Positions 24,642-33,109 are shown, numbered from the stretch's first letter. The stretch: 64,000 bases of DNA from Streptomyces sp. SS1-1 (GCF_008973465.1 NZ_WBXN01000004.1:7356501-7420500); one strand, 5' to 3'. Made by a program: numbers and translations. Notes: a model not told the origin generated them from the letters alone.

Positions 24642-25328
24642 TCAGGCAGACGGCGGGGCGGCCTCCTGAGCGCCCACGGCACCACCGGTGAGCCGCGGTT
24701 CGACGTCCACGACACCCTCGACGGCCCGCGCCAGGCGTACGGCGATGGGGACCATGGCGGTGTCGCGGACCGGCCCGCGCAGTGTGACGACCCCTTCGCG
24801 CACGCTGACGTCGAGGGAGTGGCCGGCGACCGGGCGCAGATGGGAGAGCACCGTACGGCGGACCTCGTCCTCGATCTGGTCGTCGGGCCGCAGGAAGACC
24901 TTCAGCAGGTCGGCCCGGCTTACGATGCCCTGCAGCATGCCGAGGCGGTCGACCACGGGCAGTCGTTTGACGCGCCGGACCGCCATGATCCGGGCGGCCT
25001 GGGCGAGCGTGGCGTCCGGGTGGACGGTGACGGCCGGTGTGCTCATGAGGTCGCCGGCCGTGGTCGCGCCGGCCTTCGCGAGGTCGTCCAGGCGCCGGCG
25101 GGACTCGGCGAGGCTCCACTCCTCCGCCCGGAACTCCTCCTTGGGCAGCAGGTCGGCCTCGGAGACGACGCCGATGACCCGGCCCTCCCCCTCCAGCACC
25201 GGCATGGCGCTGACCTTCCACTGCTCCATGGTCCGCACGATCTCCTTGAACGGCGCGTCCCGCCCGACGGCCACGACCGTCTGCGTCATCACATCGCTCA
25301 CGGTGTACGTGGTCCCGGTCCCGGTCAT
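24642..25328 (-). CDS. CBS-CBS-BON domain protein
   Basis: The 228-residue protein has two CBS motifs (VSDVMTQTVVAVGRDAPFKEIVRTMEQWKVSAMPVLE..., about 9-65, and AGDLMSTPAVTVHPDATLAQAARIMAVRRVKRLPVVD..., about 91-146) and a C-terminal BON domain (about 150-215, LDVSVREGVVTLRGPVRDTAMVPIAVRLARAVEGVVDVEPRL). CBS pairs bind adenosyl ligands such as AMP or ATP as energy sensors, and BON domains contact phospholipid or protein. It lies 35 bp downstream of a paralogue in the same direction, presumably a duplication. Confidence 0.88.
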   Translation of the reverse strand: MTGTGTTYTVSDVMTQTVVAVGRDAPFKEIVRTMEQWKVSAMPVLEGEGRVIGVVSEADLLPKEEFRAEEWSLAESRRRLDDLAKAGATTAGDLMSTPAVTVHPDATLAQAARIMAVRRVKRLPVVDRLGMLQGIVSRADLLKVFLRPDDQIEDEVRRTVLSHLRPVAGHSLDVSVREGVVTLRGPVRDTAMVPIAVRLARAVEGVVDVEPRLTGGAVGAQEAAPPSA

Positions 25329-25363
25329 CTCCGATCACCTCGTCTCGCGTGCGTCACGTCGGC

Positions 25364-26065
25364 TCACAGCGCCAGGCCGGCCCGCCGCGACTCCTCCGGC
25401 CGCGGTACGGCGTCGGTGTCGTCCACCCGGTGACGCAGCTCGGCGGAGACGTCGACCACCCCGTCCACGCCCCGGCACAGACGGACGACGAGCGGCACGA
25501 GCGAGGCGCGTTCCACGGTGCCCTTCAGGGACACCCGCCCGTCGACGACCCGCACGGCGATCGCGTCCGGCGCGATGCCCAGCGTGCGCAGCAGCACCTG
25601 TCCGGTGATCTCCTCACGGATGGCGGCGTCGCCCCGCAGGAAGACCCGGAGCAGATCGGCCCTGCTGATCAGGCCGAGCAGCCGCCCGGTCTCGTCGACG
25701 ACCGGCAGCCGTTTGACGTGGTGGCGTTCCATGACCTGGGCGGCCTCCACGGCCGTCCACTGGGGCCGCGCGGTCACGGCCGGACGGCTCATCAGCCCTT
25801 CCGCCGTGGTCGCCTCGGCCTTCGCGCGGTCGGCGGGCGCGGGCCGCAGCACGGGCAGCAGGCCCGCGGGGTCCAGTTGCGCGGCCTCCTTGCGCAGCAG
25901 GTCGGCCTCGGACACCAGGCCGAGGACCTGGTCCGCGTCGTCCACGACCGGTACGGCGGTGACGTCGTACTCGGCCAGCAGCTTGGCGATGTCCTTGAAC
26001 CCGGTGTCCCGGTGCACCTTGACGACCGACGTGGTCATCAGGTCGCTCACGGTCCGGTGCCACAT
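25364..26065 (-). CDS. CBS-CBS-BON domain protein (tandem paralogue)
   Basis: Same architecture as its downstream neighbour in 233 residues: MWHRTVSDLMTTSVVKVHRDTGFKDIAKLLAEYDVTAVPVVDD, a linker rich in basic and alanine residues, TTAEGLMSRPAVTARPQWTAVEAAQVMERHHVKRLPVVDETGRLLGLISRADLLRVFLR, then BON (IAVRVVDGRVSLKGTVERASLVPLVVRLCRGVDGVVDVSAEL). ATG 26065 is favoured over longer starts because GAGGAGGCGGGAG lies right ahead and the upstream frame is Pro/Arg-rich spurious sequence. Paired CBS-BON proteins are frequent in actinobacterial stress or dormancy loci. Confidence 0.88.
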   Translation of the reverse strand: MWHRTVSDLMTTSVVKVHRDTGFKDIAKLLAEYDVTAVPVVDDADQVLGLVSEADLLRKEAAQLDPAGLLPVLRPAPADRAKAEATTAEGLMSRPAVTARPQWTAVEAAQVMERHHVKRLPVVDETGRLLGLISRADLLRVFLRGDAAIREEITGQVLLRTLGIAPDAIAVRVVDGRVSLKGTVERASLVPLVVRLCRGVDGVVDVSAELRHRVDDTDAVPRPEESRRAGLAL

Positions 26066-26211
26066 GGCTCCCGCCTCCTCGGGTCGCTTCCTCCCCTTTC
26101 CACTCTCCGCCGCGCCCGACGGTGCCGCATGGGCCGAACGGCCCCGACCGCGGGGCCGCCCGGCGCCGGCCGGCCCGTACGCTGTCCCTCCGATCGAACC
26201 GGGGGAGAGGG

Positions 26212-26355
26212 GTGGCGGGTGAGTCGCCGCAAGGGGGGCCACAGGACGGCGCGGGTCGTGACCGCGACCTGGTCTGGGAGGCACCCGGCTTCGCCCAGGA
26301 CGGCTACGCCTACCGGGCGGTGAGCATCGTCCCCCGGCCGCGCGCCGGCCGCTGA
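26212..26355 (+). CDS. small hypothetical protein
   Basis: A possible 47-residue ORF from GTG 26212, after GGGGGAGAGG, ending DLVWEAPGFAQDGYAYRAVSIVPRPRAGR. Its third codon positions are strongly G/C, and the aromatic C-terminus does not look like random translation. A second overlapping frame (26220-26323) is also open, so the call is uncertain. No function is suggested. Confidence 0.35.
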   Translation: MAGESPQGGPQDGAGRDRDLVWEAPGFAQDGYAYRAVSIVPRPRAGR

Positions 26356-26359
26356 GCCC

Positions 26360-27118
26360 TCAGCGCGCGGCGCCGGCCGGCAGCACGCCTCCCGCCCGGC
26401 CGCGCACGGCCTGCGCGGTCAACTCCCGGACCCGCGCCGCCGGGACGCACTGGCCGGGGGTGCTGAGGTACCAGGGGAAGTACTCCTCCGCGCCGAGCCC
26501 GGCGGGCGGCTCGCCGAGGTACGGCTTGGTGTAGACCGGGGTCCCGGGCTCGCTGCGCCAGCTCTCCGCGAGCGTCCCCTCGTCGACGGCGTCGTAGCCG
26601 AGCGCGTCGAGCAGGTCCGCGGCCTCCCGCTTCGCGGCCTCGTCGTCGCCCGCGAGGGGCAGGGCGCTGCGGTCGGCCGCTCCGGCGGGCCGGGCGAGCG
26701 TGAGCAGCTGGTGCGAACCGATGTTGTTGAACGCCTTCACCAGACGCGCGCCCACGAGGTGCCGTTGGACCAGGCCGCTCGTGGTGAGCGCGTTGGAGTC
26801 CAGTTCCTCCATGCGGCCGTCGCGCTCCGGGTAGTAGTTCATCGTGTCCAGCACGGTCTTGCCGCGCAGCGCCTCGACGGGCAGGTGCCGGTGGGCCCGG
26901 AGCGGGATGGTGACCACGACGAGGTCGCCGGCGCGGGCGGCCTCCTCCGGAGTGGCGGCCCGGGCCCGTCCGCCCACGGTCTCCACCAGCTCGGCGAGCG
27001 AGTCGGGCCCCCGCGAGTTGCTGAGGACGACCTCCATCCCGGCCGCGACCGCGAGCCGGGCCAGGGACGTGCCGATCAGTCCGCTGCCGATGAGTCCGAG
27101 CGTGCGTGTCCGGGTCAT
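26360..27118 (-). CDS. NADPH-dependent F420 reductase-like / NAD(P)-binding oxidoreductase
   Basis: A 252-residue Rossmann protein. TLGLIGSGLIGTSLARLAVAAGMEVVLSNSRGPDSL is the G-x-G-x-x-G dinucleotide fold with SNSRG, whose Ser/Arg prefer NADP. VVVTIPLRAHRHLPVEALRGKTVLDTMNYYPERDG and LVGARLVKAFNNIGSHQLL match the F420H2:NADP oxidoreductase family and its reductase-like cousins. It could transfer hydride between NADPH and F420 or a related acceptor, but the family also contains uncharacterised members. Twin palindromic sites lie upstream, pointing to tight regulation by a protein not encoded adjacently. Confidence 0.82.
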   Translation of the reverse strand: MTRTRTLGLIGSGLIGTSLARLAVAAGMEVVLSNSRGPDSLAELVETVGGRARAATPEEAARAGDLVVVTIPLRAHRHLPVEALRGKTVLDTMNYYPERDGRMEELDSNALTTSGLVQRHLVGARLVKAFNNIGSHQLLTLARPAGAADRSALPLAGDDEAAKREAADLLDALGYDAVDEGTLAESWRSEPGTPVYTKPYLGEPPAGLGAEEYFPWYLSTPGQCVPAARVRELTAQAVRGRAGGVLPAGAAR

Positions 27119-27153
27119 TGCGTTCTCCCTTTCGGATGGCCCACCGGCATATG

Positions 27154-27201
27154 CGGAGGCGTCCTCCGTTTCCTATCACGAATAAGCGGAGGCTGCATCC
27201 G
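27154..27201. promoter_or_regulatory. twin 15-bp operator sites upstream of the F420/NADP-type reductase
   Basis: CGGAGG-CGT-CCTCCG (27154-27168) is a perfect palindrome. CGGAGG-CTG-CATCCG (27187-27201) is an imperfect copy, and both are followed by TTTCC. Their centres lie 33 bp apart, about three helical turns, so two dimers would bind the same DNA face. The sites sit 36-83 bp upstream of the minus-strand ATG at 27118, where the promoter must be. Confidence 0.65.
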
Positions 27202-27232
27202 TTTCCGGGGCCGCCCTCTGCCCGGACATGCC

Positions 27233-27276
27233 GAGGGCCGTGGCCCGGGGCTCTCGCGCCCCGGGCCACGGCCCTC
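27233..27276. terminator. strong hairpin terminator
   Basis: GAGGGCCGTGGCCCGGGGC pairs without mismatch over 19 bp with 27258-27276, around the loop TCTCGC. It lies 25 bp past the stop of the minus-strand aminopeptidase gene and is the strongest hairpin seen in the window. Confidence 0.8.
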
Positions 27277-27300
27277 GTCTGGAACCGCTGCCGTGCCCGC

Positions 27301-28740
27301 CTACGGACGCAGCGTGCGCTGCCGCTCGACGTCCCGCTTGTCCAGCTTGGCGTCGAACTTCGCGAGCGGCTTCGCCGCCGCCGGGTTCTCCCGCACCGCG
27401 GTCGGCGCGACGTCCGCCCAGTCGAGGATGCGGGCCGTGGCCAGCGCCTTCTCCTTCTCGACCAGGCCGGCGACGTTCGCGCCGTGGTTCATGCCGGGCG
27501 CGGTGAACACGTACGCGTCACGCGCCTTCTTGCCGACACGGAACGGCTCGGCACCCCACGGGTCGTTCTCGCCGTACACGAACAGCATCTGCCGGGCGTT
27601 GTTCCGGACCCACGTGTCCACGTCCCGCATGACCGACGGGTCGAACTTCATGGCGATGGAACGCGGCACGAAGTTGCGCGGCGGCTGGTAGCCGTAGCGG
27701 ACGTACTTCTTCTCGATGTGCGGGAAGTGGATCGTCGGCGCTCCCAACTGCGTACCCGCCTGGTAGTAGTACGGCGTGTACGGGGTCAGGCCCTGGTCCG
27801 TGTAGGCCGAGAAGCCGGAGATCGTGTCGACGGAGGTCCAGATCGCGTCGTCCGTGGCGTTCTTGGCGTCGGCCGGGATGTCCGCGCAGTCGGCGAGGGT
27901 GCTGTACTGCCAGAAGCCCCACACGTAGTCCAGGACGACCGCCTCGAAGGCCCGGTCCAGGCTGCCGATCGTGTCGAACGTGTAGCCGTTCTCGGCGGCG
28001 TACGCGGCGTACTTCTTCTCCAGCGGCGTCCGGCGCACCAGCGCCTCGCGCTGCACGCCGTTCAGCCGGTCGCGGCACTCCTTGGTGCCGACGGTGCGGA
28101 AGAAGCGGTCGTAGGCCGAATCCTCCTTGTTCACCACGTCGTTGGGGGCGACGTAGGCGACGACACCGTCCATGTCCCGGGGGTAGAAGCGCTCGTAGTA
28201 GGTGGCGGTCATGCCGCCCTTCGAACCGCCCGTGGAGATCCAGTTCTTGCTGTAGATCTTCTTCAGCGCGGTGAAGATGCGGTGCTGGTCGCTGGCCGCC
28301 TGCCAGATGTCCAGCTTCGACCAGTCGGCCGGCTCGGGCCGGGACGGCGTGAAGAAGCGGTACTCCATGGAGATCTGGTTGCCGTCCACGATCTGCGTCG
28401 GCTCGGCACGCCGCGGCGTCGTCGAGACGCTGTACCCGCCGGTGTAGAACACGGTGGGCCGCGCGGTGTCCTTGTGCAGCACGGTGATCCGCTGCTGGAA
28501 CGTCCCCTTGGAGGGCCTGCGGTGGTCGACGGGCTGGGTGTAGTTGAGGACGAAGAAGCGGTACCCGGTGTACGGCTTCTCCTCGATCAGGCTCATGCCC
28601 GGGATCGAGAGCAGTCTCTCCTTGATGTCAGTGGTGCCGGTGGCCTCCGGCCCGGCGGCGGTGGCCGCCCCGGCCGAACTCAGTGTGCCTATGAGCACCG
28701 TGAGCGCCAGCAGCCATCTGAGCGCCTTGCGCATGCGCAC
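27301..28740 (-). CDS. secreted tripeptidyl aminopeptidase, S28/PS-10 type
   Basis: A 479-residue exported peptidase. MRMRKALRWLLALTVLIGTLSSAGAATAAG is a Sec signal peptide. The chain GYRFFVLNYTQPVDHRRPSKGTFQQRITVLHKD is the N-terminal alpha/beta-hydrolase segment of the PS-10 / S28-like family. The nucleophile elbow is ISTGGSKGGMTATYYERFYP with Ser173; FVYGENDPWG contributes the aspartate and APGMNHGAN the histidine. Related Streptomyces enzymes remove tripeptides or dipeptides from extracellular proteins during growth and nutrient scavenging. It is monocistronic, ending at the hairpin at 27233-27276. Confidence 0.88.
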   Translation of the reverse strand: MRMRKALRWLLALTVLIGTLSSAGAATAAGPEATGTTDIKERLLSIPGMSLIEEKPYTGYRFFVLNYTQPVDHRRPSKGTFQQRITVLHKDTARPTVFYTGGYSVSTTPRRAEPTQIVDGNQISMEYRFFTPSRPEPADWSKLDIWQAASDQHRIFTALKKIYSKNWISTGGSKGGMTATYYERFYPRDMDGVVAYVAPNDVVNKEDSAYDRFFRTVGTKECRDRLNGVQREALVRRTPLEKKYAAYAAENGYTFDTIGSLDRAFEAVVLDYVWGFWQYSTLADCADIPADAKNATDDAIWTSVDTISGFSAYTDQGLTPYTPYYYQAGTQLGAPTIHFPHIEKKYVRYGYQPPRNFVPRSIAMKFDPSVMRDVDTWVRNNARQMLFVYGENDPWGAEPFRVGKKARDAYVFTAPGMNHGANVAGLVEKEKALATARILDWADVAPTAVRENPAAAKPLAKFDAKLDKRDVERQRTLRP

Positions 28741-28878
28741 TCCCCTGTGAGACAGATGTGCGCCGGAAGCTACTCGACCAACTCCCCGCCACGCCAGGGG
28801 ACATAGGGAAAACCCTGTGTGACGGGGGAGGTTCGAGGGTCGGAGCGCGTCGCGTCGGCGCCGGTGGGCGCGCGGGGA

Positions 28879-30432
28879 TCAGCGCCGGGCGGCGACGGCC
28901 TCCGCCTCGGGGGCGGCCGGCGCCACGGAGTTCCGGCCCGGGCGCCGCAGCAGGACGCCCACCGCGATCGCGCCGAGGACCGCCGCCGCGGACCCGGTGA
29001 GGAGCGCCAGGTGCAGACCCGAGGCGAACGCGTCACGGGCGTGGTCGATCAGCTGCGTGTCACCGGTCCGCTGCCCGATGACGTGCGCGGCGGCCAGGGA
29101 GGAACGGGCGGCCTCGGAGAGGGGCGACGGCATGCCCGCGACGTCGAGGTTGTCGCGGTAGCCGGCGTTCAGGACGCTGCCCAGGACCGCGATGCCGAGG
29201 GCACCGCCGAGCTCGCGCGAGAGGTCGTTCACCGCGGAACCCACGTTCTGCAGCCGGGCGGGCAGCGCGTCCGTGATGGCGGCGGTGGCGGGCGTCATGG
29301 CCAGACCCATGCCGGCGCCCAGCGGGACCAGGCCCGTGAGGACCAGCCAGTACGAGCTGTCCGTGTCGAGTTCCGCGAGCACGATCAGGCCGACGGCCAC
29401 CGCGACCAGTCCCACGATCCAGGGACGCCGCGCCCCGACACGGGCCGCGATCTTCGGCGCGAGCCGTGAGCTGGGGATCATCGCGGCCGACATCGGCAGC
29501 ACGCTCAGGGCGGCCGTCAGGGCGCTGTCACCACGGACCAGCTGCAGGTACTGCATGACGACGAAGATGAAGCCGAAGAAGGCGAAGAACTGCATCGTGA
29601 TGGACACCGTGCCCGCGGCGAACGCCTTGTGGCGGAAGAGGCGCGGGTTCAGCAGCGGGTCGGGGTGGCGCAGCTCCCAGGCCACGAAGCCGGCCAGGAC
29701 CAGGAGCGCGGCGCCGATGCCGGCCAGCGTGCGGGTGCTCGCCCAGCCGTGCTCGGGGGCCTGGATGACGGAGTAGACCAGGATGCCGAGTCCTATGACG
29801 GTCAGCAGCGCGCCCACGACGTCCACGCGCCGCTTCCCGGGCTCGGCGGACTCCGGCACGAAGACGTACGTGCCGACGAAGGCGACGACCGCCAGGACGA
29901 CGTTGAGCCAGAACACAGAGCGCCACGACCACACCTCGAGCACGGCGCCCGAGGCCAGCAGGCCGAGCACGGCGCTGGCTCCCGCGACGGCGGCCCACAC
30001 GCTGACGGCGCGCGCCCTCTGCTCGCGGGGGAAGGTGGTCGTGATGGTGGACAGCGTGGCCGGCATGACGAAGGCGGCGGCTATGCCGAGCACGGCCCGG
30101 AGCATGATCAGGACCTGCGGCTCCGAGGAGAAGGTCGCGGCCGCCGAAGCGCCGGCGAAGACGGTGAGGCCGCCCAGGAGGGCCTTGCGCCTCCCGAAAC
30201 GGTCACCGAGGGTCGCGGCCAGCAGCAGGAGCGCGGCGAACACGAGGCTGTACGCGTCGATGATCCACGACAGCTGCGTCTGGGTCGCGTGCGTCTCCCG
30301 GGCGATGCCCGGCAGGGCCACGTTCAGCGAGGCCATCGCCGACACGACCGTGGCCAGGGCCAGGCAGGTGACGGCCAGTACCGCGCCGTGACGCACTGCC
30401 GTGGGGCTGTGGGGTGTGGGGCGTCGGTCCAT
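28879..30432 (-). CDS. MFS transporter, DHA2/EmrB-QacA family
   Basis: A 517-residue integral membrane protein of the 14-helix drug:H+ antiporter-2 type. LSWIIDAYSLVFAALLLLAATLGDRFGRRKALLGGLTVF carries motif A (GDRFGRRK) in loop 2-3, and ASAVLGLLASGAVLEVWSWRSVFWLNVVLAVVAFVGTYVFVPES is the motif C/W-R-W-I-F-like region. Such pumps expel drugs, antibiotics or toxic metabolites. Its promoter region shares a composite operator with the FAD monooxygenase encoded at 33110-34240, so pump and monooxygenase appear co-regulated. Confidence 0.9.
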   Translation of the reverse strand: MDRRPTPHSPTAVRHGAVLAVTCLALATVVSAMASLNVALPGIARETHATQTQLSWIIDAYSLVFAALLLLAATLGDRFGRRKALLGGLTVFAGASAAATFSSEPQVLIMLRAVLGIAAAFVMPATLSTITTTFPREQRARAVSVWAAVAGASAVLGLLASGAVLEVWSWRSVFWLNVVLAVVAFVGTYVFVPESAEPGKRRVDVVGALLTVIGLGILVYSVIQAPEHGWASTRTLAGIGAALLVLAGFVAWELRHPDPLLNPRLFRHKAFAAGTVSITMQFFAFFGFIFVVMQYLQLVRGDSALTAALSVLPMSAAMIPSSRLAPKIAARVGARRPWIVGLVAVAVGLIVLAELDTDSSYWLVLTGLVPLGAGMGLAMTPATAAITDALPARLQNVGSAVNDLSRELGGALGIAVLGSVLNAGYRDNLDVAGMPSPLSEAARSSLAAAHVIGQRTGDTQLIDHARDAFASGLHLALLTGSAAAVLGAIAVGVLLRRPGRNSVAPAAPEAEAVAARR

Positions 30433-30506
30433 GAGGGGCTTCCTTTCCTGCGGAGCCGGTGCGCTGTCGTGGCCGGCGATTCCGGTGAGCGGCCCGATGG
30501 TCGATC

Positions 30507-30600
30507 GTTTGCCTACGAGCGTTGGCCATCACCTGTTGACCAGCATGCGCGCGGCGAGCCGCGAAGTCAACACCCGATGGCAAACAAGTGTTGGCATTGC
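30507..30600. promoter_or_regulatory. composite operator and promoter of the MFS gene
   Basis: On the minus strand TTGACT (30570-30565) and CATGCT (30547-30542) with a 17-bp spacer form the probable promoter. It is flanked by inverted arms: TTGGCCATCACCTGTTG (30522-30538) on one side and GATGGCAAAC/TGTTGGCATTGC (30576-30600) on the other, plus GTTTGCC/GGCAAAC (30507-30513, 30579-30585). The same arms occur at 34265-34361. No gene lies in this 257-bp gap. Confidence 0.65.
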
Positions 30601-30689
30601 TGTGGGTGAGGGCGTCAGTGGGGTGCCAGGCAGGGCCGATGGCGCTTCGAGGGGTGCTGCGAGTGGTGGCGTGGCCTGCGGCGCAACCG

Positions 30690-31160
30690 CTACCGGGCGG
30701 CGAGCGGCTCCGCGCACGCGGGCCGGTCGGCCGGGTCGACCGCCAGCTCCGCCCAGTGGGTCGTACGGGATCCGCCGGGCCGGCGGCGGGTGCCGTGCCG
30801 TTCGGCCATCGCCTCCACGAGCATCAGCCCGCGGCCCTGCTCGTCCTCGGCGCGGTCGCTCAGCCAGCCCCCGGCGTCCTCCGCGGGGCCTCCGTCGGTC
30901 ACCGAGATCCTCAGGCGACCGCACCGCCCCTCTCCACTGAGGCTGAGCACGACGGGGCCCCGCGCGTGTTCCACGGAGTTGGTGACCAGCTCGGACGCGA
31001 TGAGCATCGCCGTCTGCGAGGCGTCCTCGTCGACCTGGTGGCGGCGCAGCCACGTCCGTACGGCGCGCCGGGCCGTGGCGGCGGCGTGCGGAGCACGCGG
31101 AACCGCCCAGGAACCGCCCGGCCTCCGGACATGGGAAGTCTTGGTGCGGGTGTCCGACAT
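30690..31160 (-). CDS. RsbW-like ATP-binding protein (anti-sigma/HATPase_c_2)
   Basis: The 156-residue protein has the GHKL ATPase fold of anti-sigma kinases: ATARRAVRTWLRRHQVDEDASQTAMLIASELVTNSVEHARGP (N-box with ELVTNSVEHA), LRISVTDGGP (G1 box) and GRGLMLVEAMAERHG (G2 box). Streptomyces contains dozens of such orphan proteins; some bind sigma factors or anti-anti-sigma factors, others have lost kinase activity. ATG 31160 is placed one base after a GGAGTGA stretch that also holds the stop of the cyclodeaminase gene. Overlap of the upstream GTG (31169) with that gene is also possible. Control of this operon or of a general stress sigma factor is conjecture. Confidence 0.82.
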   Translation of the reverse strand: MSDTRTKTSHVRRPGGSWAVPRAPHAAATARRAVRTWLRRHQVDEDASQTAMLIASELVTNSVEHARGPVVLSLSGEGRCGRLRISVTDGGPAEDAGGWLSDRAEDEQGRGLMLVEAMAERHGTRRRPGGSRTTHWAELAVDPADRPACAEPLAAR

Positions 31161-31165
31161 GACGA

Positions 31166-32167
31166 TCACTCCGGCAGCAGGTCCAGTGCGCTGGGGGGAT
31201 CGCTCATGTGGGTCCCAGCGTCGAGGCGCTTCAGGGCGGTCTCGGCCGCGGCGAGGTCCTGGACACCGAGCCCGATCAGTTTGCAGACGGTGATGTCCTC
31301 GTCGCCGCTCCGCCCGGGCGCGTCACCGCTGAGCACGGCGCCCAGTTCGACGACCTCGATCTCGCCGTCCTGGACGCGCGACAGCTCCCCGTGCAGACGG
31401 TTGAGGGCGCGGCTGTCGACCACCACCCGGTGCGCGCGCCGGAAGCACTCCTCGGTGAGCTCGGCCTTGAACGGGTCGTCGGCACCGACGGCGTTGACGT
31501 GCACGCCGGGCCGCAGCCAGTCGTGCCGGATCAGCGGTTCGGTGCTCGATGTCGCGGTGACGAGCGCGTCCACGGCACCGCACATCCGCGCGAGATCGGG
31601 AGCGGGCCGCACGTCCAGATCGGGGCGGCGCGCAGCGAGGGCGTCGACGACGCGTCGCACGGCGGCCGGGTCGCGTCCCCAGACGTGGACCGTCCGGACG
31701 GGCAGGCTGTCGGCGACCGCCAGCGCCTGCAGATAGCCCTGCACGCCGGTGCCCACGACGCCCAGAACCGACGCGTGCGGCGTGGCCAGGGCACGGGCGC
31801 CCAGGGCTCCCGCCGCGGCCGTCCTGATGTCGCTGAGGTGGTGGTCGTCCTCCAGCAGCGCCCTGAGATCACCGGTGGCGGCGTCGAACGCGGCCACGAT
31901 GCCGGAACCCGGCGGCAGCCCGAGCTCCTTGCGGGCGGGGAACCAGCTCGCGACCTTCACCGTGAAGACCGAACGCCCCGGCAGCCAGGCCGACTTCACG
32001 TGGACGTCGCCTTCCCGTCCCGCGGGGGCGAAGACCACGGCGGGAGCCTCGCCCAGCCCCCGGCTGTGGTCGACGAGCGCCTGCCGGACCGGTTCCAGGA
32101 CGTCCCGGGTGCCGACGGCGGCCCGTATGCGGTCCGGGCCGAAGCAGGTGACCGTGTCGGTGTTCAT
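31166..32167 (-). CDS. ornithine cyclodeaminase / SbnB-like family protein
   Basis: A 333-residue NAD(P)-binding protein of the ornithine cyclodeaminase/mu-crystallin family. FTVKVASWFPARKELGLPPGSGIVAAFDAATGDLRALLEDDHHLSDIRTAAAGALGARALA carries the substrate-binding lysines and the D-x-R-T-A-A motif. VLGVVGTGVQGYLQALAVADSLPVRTVHVWGRD is the dinucleotide fold. Members either deaminate ornithine to proline or, like SbnB, cleave N-substituted amino acids. The start codon overlaps the stop of the PhzF gene (TGATG), so the two are translationally coupled and probably act on one metabolite. Confidence 0.85.
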   Translation of the reverse strand: MNTDTVTCFGPDRIRAAVGTRDVLEPVRQALVDHSRGLGEAPAVVFAPAGREGDVHVKSAWLPGRSVFTVKVASWFPARKELGLPPGSGIVAAFDAATGDLRALLEDDHHLSDIRTAAAGALGARALATPHASVLGVVGTGVQGYLQALAVADSLPVRTVHVWGRDPAAVRRVVDALAARRPDLDVRPAPDLARMCGAVDALVTATSSTEPLIRHDWLRPGVHVNAVGADDPFKAELTEECFRRAHRVVVDSRALNRLHGELSRVQDGEIEVVELGAVLSGDAPGRSGDEDITVCKLIGLGVQDLAAAETALKRLDAGTHMSDPPSALDLLPE

Positions 32168-33027
32168 CACGGCAGCTCCGTCAGGTGGCCCTCGGCGACG
32201 AGGCTCACATGGCCTCCCACGGTGACCCCGTGGCGCCCCGGGCCGATGTCGTAGGCGCCGATGGCCATCGAGCTGGGCCGGCCCATGTGGCGGCCCTGAC
32301 GCAGTGTCACCGCCCGCTCGGCGGCGAGGCGTTCGTGCCGGCGGAGATAAGCGGCGACGCAGCCGGCCGCGCTGCCCGTGGCGACGTCCTCCAGGATGCC
32401 GTCGTTGTTCCAGTGCCGGCCTTCGAGCTCGTCGGCGTCGAGCAGATAGGCGAACTGCGCGCCCACCCGCTGCAGGGGCTCCGTCAGATCGAAGCGGACA
32501 CGGGCCCTGTCCAGCGCCCCCGGTCGCACGGGGACGATGAGGTAGCGGAGCCCTGTCGACACCACCTGCGGCGGCAGGCCGGGGTGCAGGTCCCGTGGTT
32601 CCAGGTCGAACCACGAGGCCAGCCCCTCGATCTCCGGCTGCCCCAGGAACGACGCCTCTCCCTGGTCCAGGACGCCCTCGTACGCCCTGCCGTCCTGGCG
32701 CACCTTCACCCGCACCGTGCGGGCCTTCAGCTCCAGCGTCCAGTCGACCGGGCGGCCCATGCCGGCGAGGTGGTGCAGTACGGCGGCCGCGCCGATCACC
32801 GGGTGGCCCGCGAAGTCCAGTTCCTCGTACAGATCGAAGACGCGCGCCTGGAAACGGGGACCGGCGTCGGCGCTCCACGGGAACAGGAAGACCGACTCGA
32901 AGTGGCGCAGCTCCTGCGTGATGCGGAGCATCTGGCCCGGGTCGAGGCCGGTGGCGTCGGGGAAGACGGCGAGGCTGTTGCCGCCGTACGGGACTTCGCT
33001 GAAGACGTTGACGTGGAGGAATCGCAT
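32167..33027 (-). CDS. PhzF family isomerase/epimerase
   Basis: A 286-residue protein opening MRFLHVNVFSEVPYGGNSLAVFPDATG, the PhzF signature with the catalytic Glu region ELRHFESVFLFP. Two related alpha/beta barrels follow (FDLYEELDFAGHPVIGAAAVLH and ILEDVATGSAAGCVAAYLRRH). PhzF moves a double bond in trans-2,3-dihydro-3-hydroxyanthranilate during phenazine synthesis, but most family members lie outside phenazine clusters and none of the other phz genes is here. Upstream in-frame codons to 33105 were rejected because the conserved family start is at 33027. It heads a three-gene operon with the cyclodeaminase and the ATPase. Confidence 0.85.
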   Translation of the reverse strand: MRFLHVNVFSEVPYGGNSLAVFPDATGLDPGQMLRITQELRHFESVFLFPWSADAGPRFQARVFDLYEELDFAGHPVIGAAAVLHHLAGMGRPVDWTLELKARTVRVKVRQDGRAYEGVLDQGEASFLGQPEIEGLASWFDLEPRDLHPGLPPQVVSTGLRYLIVPVRPGALDRARVRFDLTEPLQRVGAQFAYLLDADELEGRHWNNDGILEDVATGSAAGCVAAYLRRHERLAAERAVTLRQGRHMGRPSSMAIGAYDIGPGRHGVTVGGHVSLVAEGHLTELP

Positions 33028-33109
33028 GATCGGCCGGACCTTCGGGGGGATGTCGAGAGGGAGGGGGCGGGTGCGCCGCAGGGCCATCCTCGGCGCCGTA
33101 CACACTGCT

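Noticed and set aside
31166..33103. Continuous 645-residue minus-strand frame covering both PhzF and the cyclodeaminase
   Set aside because: The cyclodeaminase start at 32167 and the PhzF frame are separate and coupled through TGATG. The first half of the long frame is Arg/Pro-rich out-of-frame translation of PhzF, so it is not a fusion protein.
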